40,303 bases of DNA, taken from an uncultured Caulobacteraceae bacterium. Lineage in GTDB: Bacteria > Pseudomonadota > Alphaproteobacteria > Caulobacterales > Caulobacteraceae. The notes beneath the pieces were generated by a model. It was not told where the DNA came from, did not search any database, and saw nothing but the letters and a program-made list of their open reading frames with translations. The DNA lies in contig CAIYVC010000024.1 of assembly GCA_903929535.1 (NCBI GenBank), forward strand, positions 1 through 40,303. The letters run 5' to 3'. This document shows, piece by piece, positions 38,976 to 40,303 of this stretch. The translations under genes were made by a program, and so were the position numbers. Numbering within the stretch: position 1 is the stretch's first letter; every line of letters starts with the position of its first letter.

Positions 38976-40111
38976 CCCTGCTGATCCTGGGCATCGTTCC
39001 GCTGATCATCTGGGCCGGGCTGCTGGCCGCCCACGGCGGTTTCTGGAAGGCCGATCAGCGCGACGATCTCACACCGCCGCTGCATCCCGCTGAGTGGCCC
39101 TCGGCAGTCGCCGTGGTCCCGGCGCGCGACGAGGCCGACGTGATCGCGCGGTCGGTCGGCTCGCTTCTGGCCCAGGACTATCCCGGCGATTTCCGCGTCA
39201 TCCTGGTGGACGACAACTCTTCCGACGGCACCGCCGAGGCAGCCCGCGCCGAAGCCCAGCGCCTGGGCCGCGCCGACCGTCTCCAAGTGCTTTCGGGCGA
39301 GCCCCTGGCGGCGGGCTGGACCGGCAAGCTCTGGGCCGTGCATCAGGGCACGCTCAAAGCCGAAGAGAGCAAGCCGAAGTACCTGCTGCTGACCGACGCC
39401 GACATCGGCCACACGCCGGACAATCTCAGGACCTTGGTCTGCCGCGCCGAGCAGGGCGGCCTGGTGCTCACCTCGCTGATGGCGGAGCTGCACTGCAAGA
39501 CCCGCGCGGAGCGCTTCCTGATCCCCGCCTTCGTCTTCTTCTTCCAGATGGTCTACCCCTTCCCCAAGGTGAACCGGCCTGGCCCGGCCGCCGCGGCGGC
39601 CGGCGGGATCATGCTGGCCGACCGTGAGGCGCTGAAGGCGGCGGGGGGCATCGCCGCCATTCGCAAGGCCCTGATCGACGACTGCGCCCTGGGGGCCCTG
39701 ATGAAGCGCCAGGGCCCGATCTGGCTCGGCCTGACCCACCGCGCGGTCAGCCTGAGGCCCTATGAGACGGTGGGCGAGATCGGCCGGATGGTGTCGCGCT
39801 CGGCCTATGCGCAGCTGGACTATTCGCCGATCAAGCTCGTGGGCGTGGTGCTGGGCATGCTGCTGGTCTACATCGCCCCCATAGCGGCGATTCTGCTGGG
39901 GCCGCCCTTTCTGTTGCCGGGTCTAATCACCTACCTTTTGATGGCGCTGTCCTTCCAACCCATGCTGCGCTTCTACAAGGTCTCGCCGCTCTGGGGATTC
40001 GCCCTGCCGGCGATCGGGGCGGCCTATACGGTGTTCACCGTGCAGTCGGCGGTGCAGATGTGGCGCGGCAAGGGCGGGCTCTGGAAGGGCCGCGCTCAGG
40101 CCATTACCTAG
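38972..40111 (+). CDS. hpnB: HpnB, hopanoid-associated glycosyltransferase
   Basis: A 379-residue membrane-linked family 2 glycosyltransferase. An N-terminal span (residues ~3-20) is followed by the GT2 core: VVPARDEADVI, ILVDDNSSDGTA (Asp about 80-81), LLLTDADIGH (DxD-type, about 145), and IDDCALGALMKRQG; two or three C-terminal spans end the protein. It occurs at the head of many hpn operons beside hpnA; the acceptor is presumed to be a hopanoid or related lipid. Start codon overlaps the hpnA stop. Confidence 0.92.
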   Translation: MTLLILGIVPLIIWAGLLAAHGGFWKADQRDDLTPPLHPAEWPSAVAVVPARDEADVIARSVGSLLAQDYPGDFRVILVDDNSSDGTAEAARAEAQRLGRADRLQVLSGEPLAAGWTGKLWAVHQGTLKAEESKPKYLLLTDADIGHTPDNLRTLVCRAEQGGLVLTSLMAELHCKTRAERFLIPAFVFFFQMVYPFPKVNRPGPAAAAAGGIMLADREALKAAGGIAAIRKALIDDCALGALMKRQGPIWLGLTHRAVSLRPYETVGEIGRMVSRSAYAQLDYSPIKLVGVVLGMLLVYIAPIAAILLGPPFLLPGLITYLLMALSFQPMLRFYKVSPLWGFALPAIGAAYTVFTVQSAVQMWRGKGGLWKGRAQAIT

Positions 40112-40123
40112 GGGAGGGCAGAC

Positions 40124-40303
40124 ATGGACAATACTTTGACCCTCGCCGCCGAGGACCTAGCCTCGGGCAAGGGCTCCACCGACGAGAACTTCCCGGTCGC
40201 CTCGGCCCTGATCGCGCGCCGTCACCGCGCGGTGGTGCTGGCCTTCTACCGCTTCGCCCGCGCCGCCGACGATGTCGCCGACAACGCCTTGGCCGAGCCC
40301 GGC
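40124..40303 (+). CDS. hpnC: HpnC, squalene-synthase-type enzyme (partial, cut by window end)
   Basis: The first 60 codons of a trans-isoprenyl diphosphate synthase (squalene/phytoene synthase) family enzyme. DENFPVASALIARRHRAVVLAFYRFARAADDVAD contains the first aspartate-rich substrate motif (FARAADDVAD). HpnC converts presqualene diphosphate to hydroxysqualene in the HpnCDE route to squalene. GGGGAGG about 7 bases upstream; 12 bases after hpnB. The remainder, and presumably hpnD, hpnE and shc, lie beyond the window. Confidence 0.92.
   Translation, partial: MDNTLTLAAEDLASGKGSTDENFPVASALIARRHRAVVLAFYRFARAADDVADNALAEPG

Noticed and set aside
1..40303. Mobile elements, CRISPR arrays, tRNA or rRNA genes
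   Set aside because: I looked for transposase motifs, flanking repeats, regularly spaced repeats and tRNA-like arms in the gaps and saw none; gaps are short and base composition is even.

Overview
This is a high-GC alphaproteobacterial chromosome segment, most probably from the Caulobacterales (a Caulobacter or Phenylobacterium relative; the genus cannot be fixed by eye). The evidence is a recognisable DivJ cell-cycle kinase, a Ros/MucR regulator beside a single-domain PAS protein of the MopJ/PopJ type, GANTC (CcrM) sites concentrated at regulatory regions, a Caulobacter-type housekeeping promoter upstream of mlaA, and the start of a hopanoid operon. I see no insertion sequence, phage gene, tRNA, rRNA or CRISPR array.

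Layout. 1-3.6 kb: small basic protein, GNAT acetyltransferase and oligopeptidase B on the minus strand, then a decayed trypsin-like protease. 3.9-5.5 kb: mucR, a PAS_5 gene and sufE; the mucR-PAS gap carries 12 GANTC sites. 5.5-10.0 kb: a soluble histidine kinase divergent from divJ, then opgH (osmoregulated periplasmic glucan synthase) whose end overlaps a 38-residue membrane protein. 10.1-14.6 kb: a compact set of a BchC-like dehydrogenase, a remodelled pterin synthase-fold protein, a GT4 glycosyltransferase, a RibD-type reductase and GTP cyclohydrolase II. This looks like a pathway to a modified pterin or pyrimidine and is the best candidate here for an undescribed system. 14.6-18.7 kb: Nudix hydrolase, M61 peptidase with PDZ domain, and an FAD-linked oxidase interrupted by an amber codon. 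18.8-24.4 kb: an exported redox group (cupin, PPC-domain protein, PQQ/haem dehydrogenase, two paralogous secreted proteins) with a beta-carbonic anhydrase. 24.6-28.5 kb: MarR regulator, hemerythrin, free-methionine sulfoxide reductase, and a GDP-sugar pair (nucleotidyltransferase plus GHMP kinase). 28.6-33.7 kb: secreted protein and an RND efflux pair whose permease is broken by one amber codon and one frameshift. 33.8-36.9 kb: a 35-residue membrane peptide, RcnB-like protein, small exported proteins, a DUF3052-like protein and a two-domain retropepsin-like protease. 37.0-40.3 kb: mlaA followed tightly by hpnA, hpnB and the start of hpnC.

Three genes carry disabling lesions (a shortened frameshifted protease; two ambers that both look like CAG to TAG; one single-base deletion). 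Intact genes here also end in TAG, so genetic-code recoding is unlikely. Decay and sequence error remain the two explanations. GTG and TTG starts are common and several are fixed by good Shine-Dalgarno spacing.
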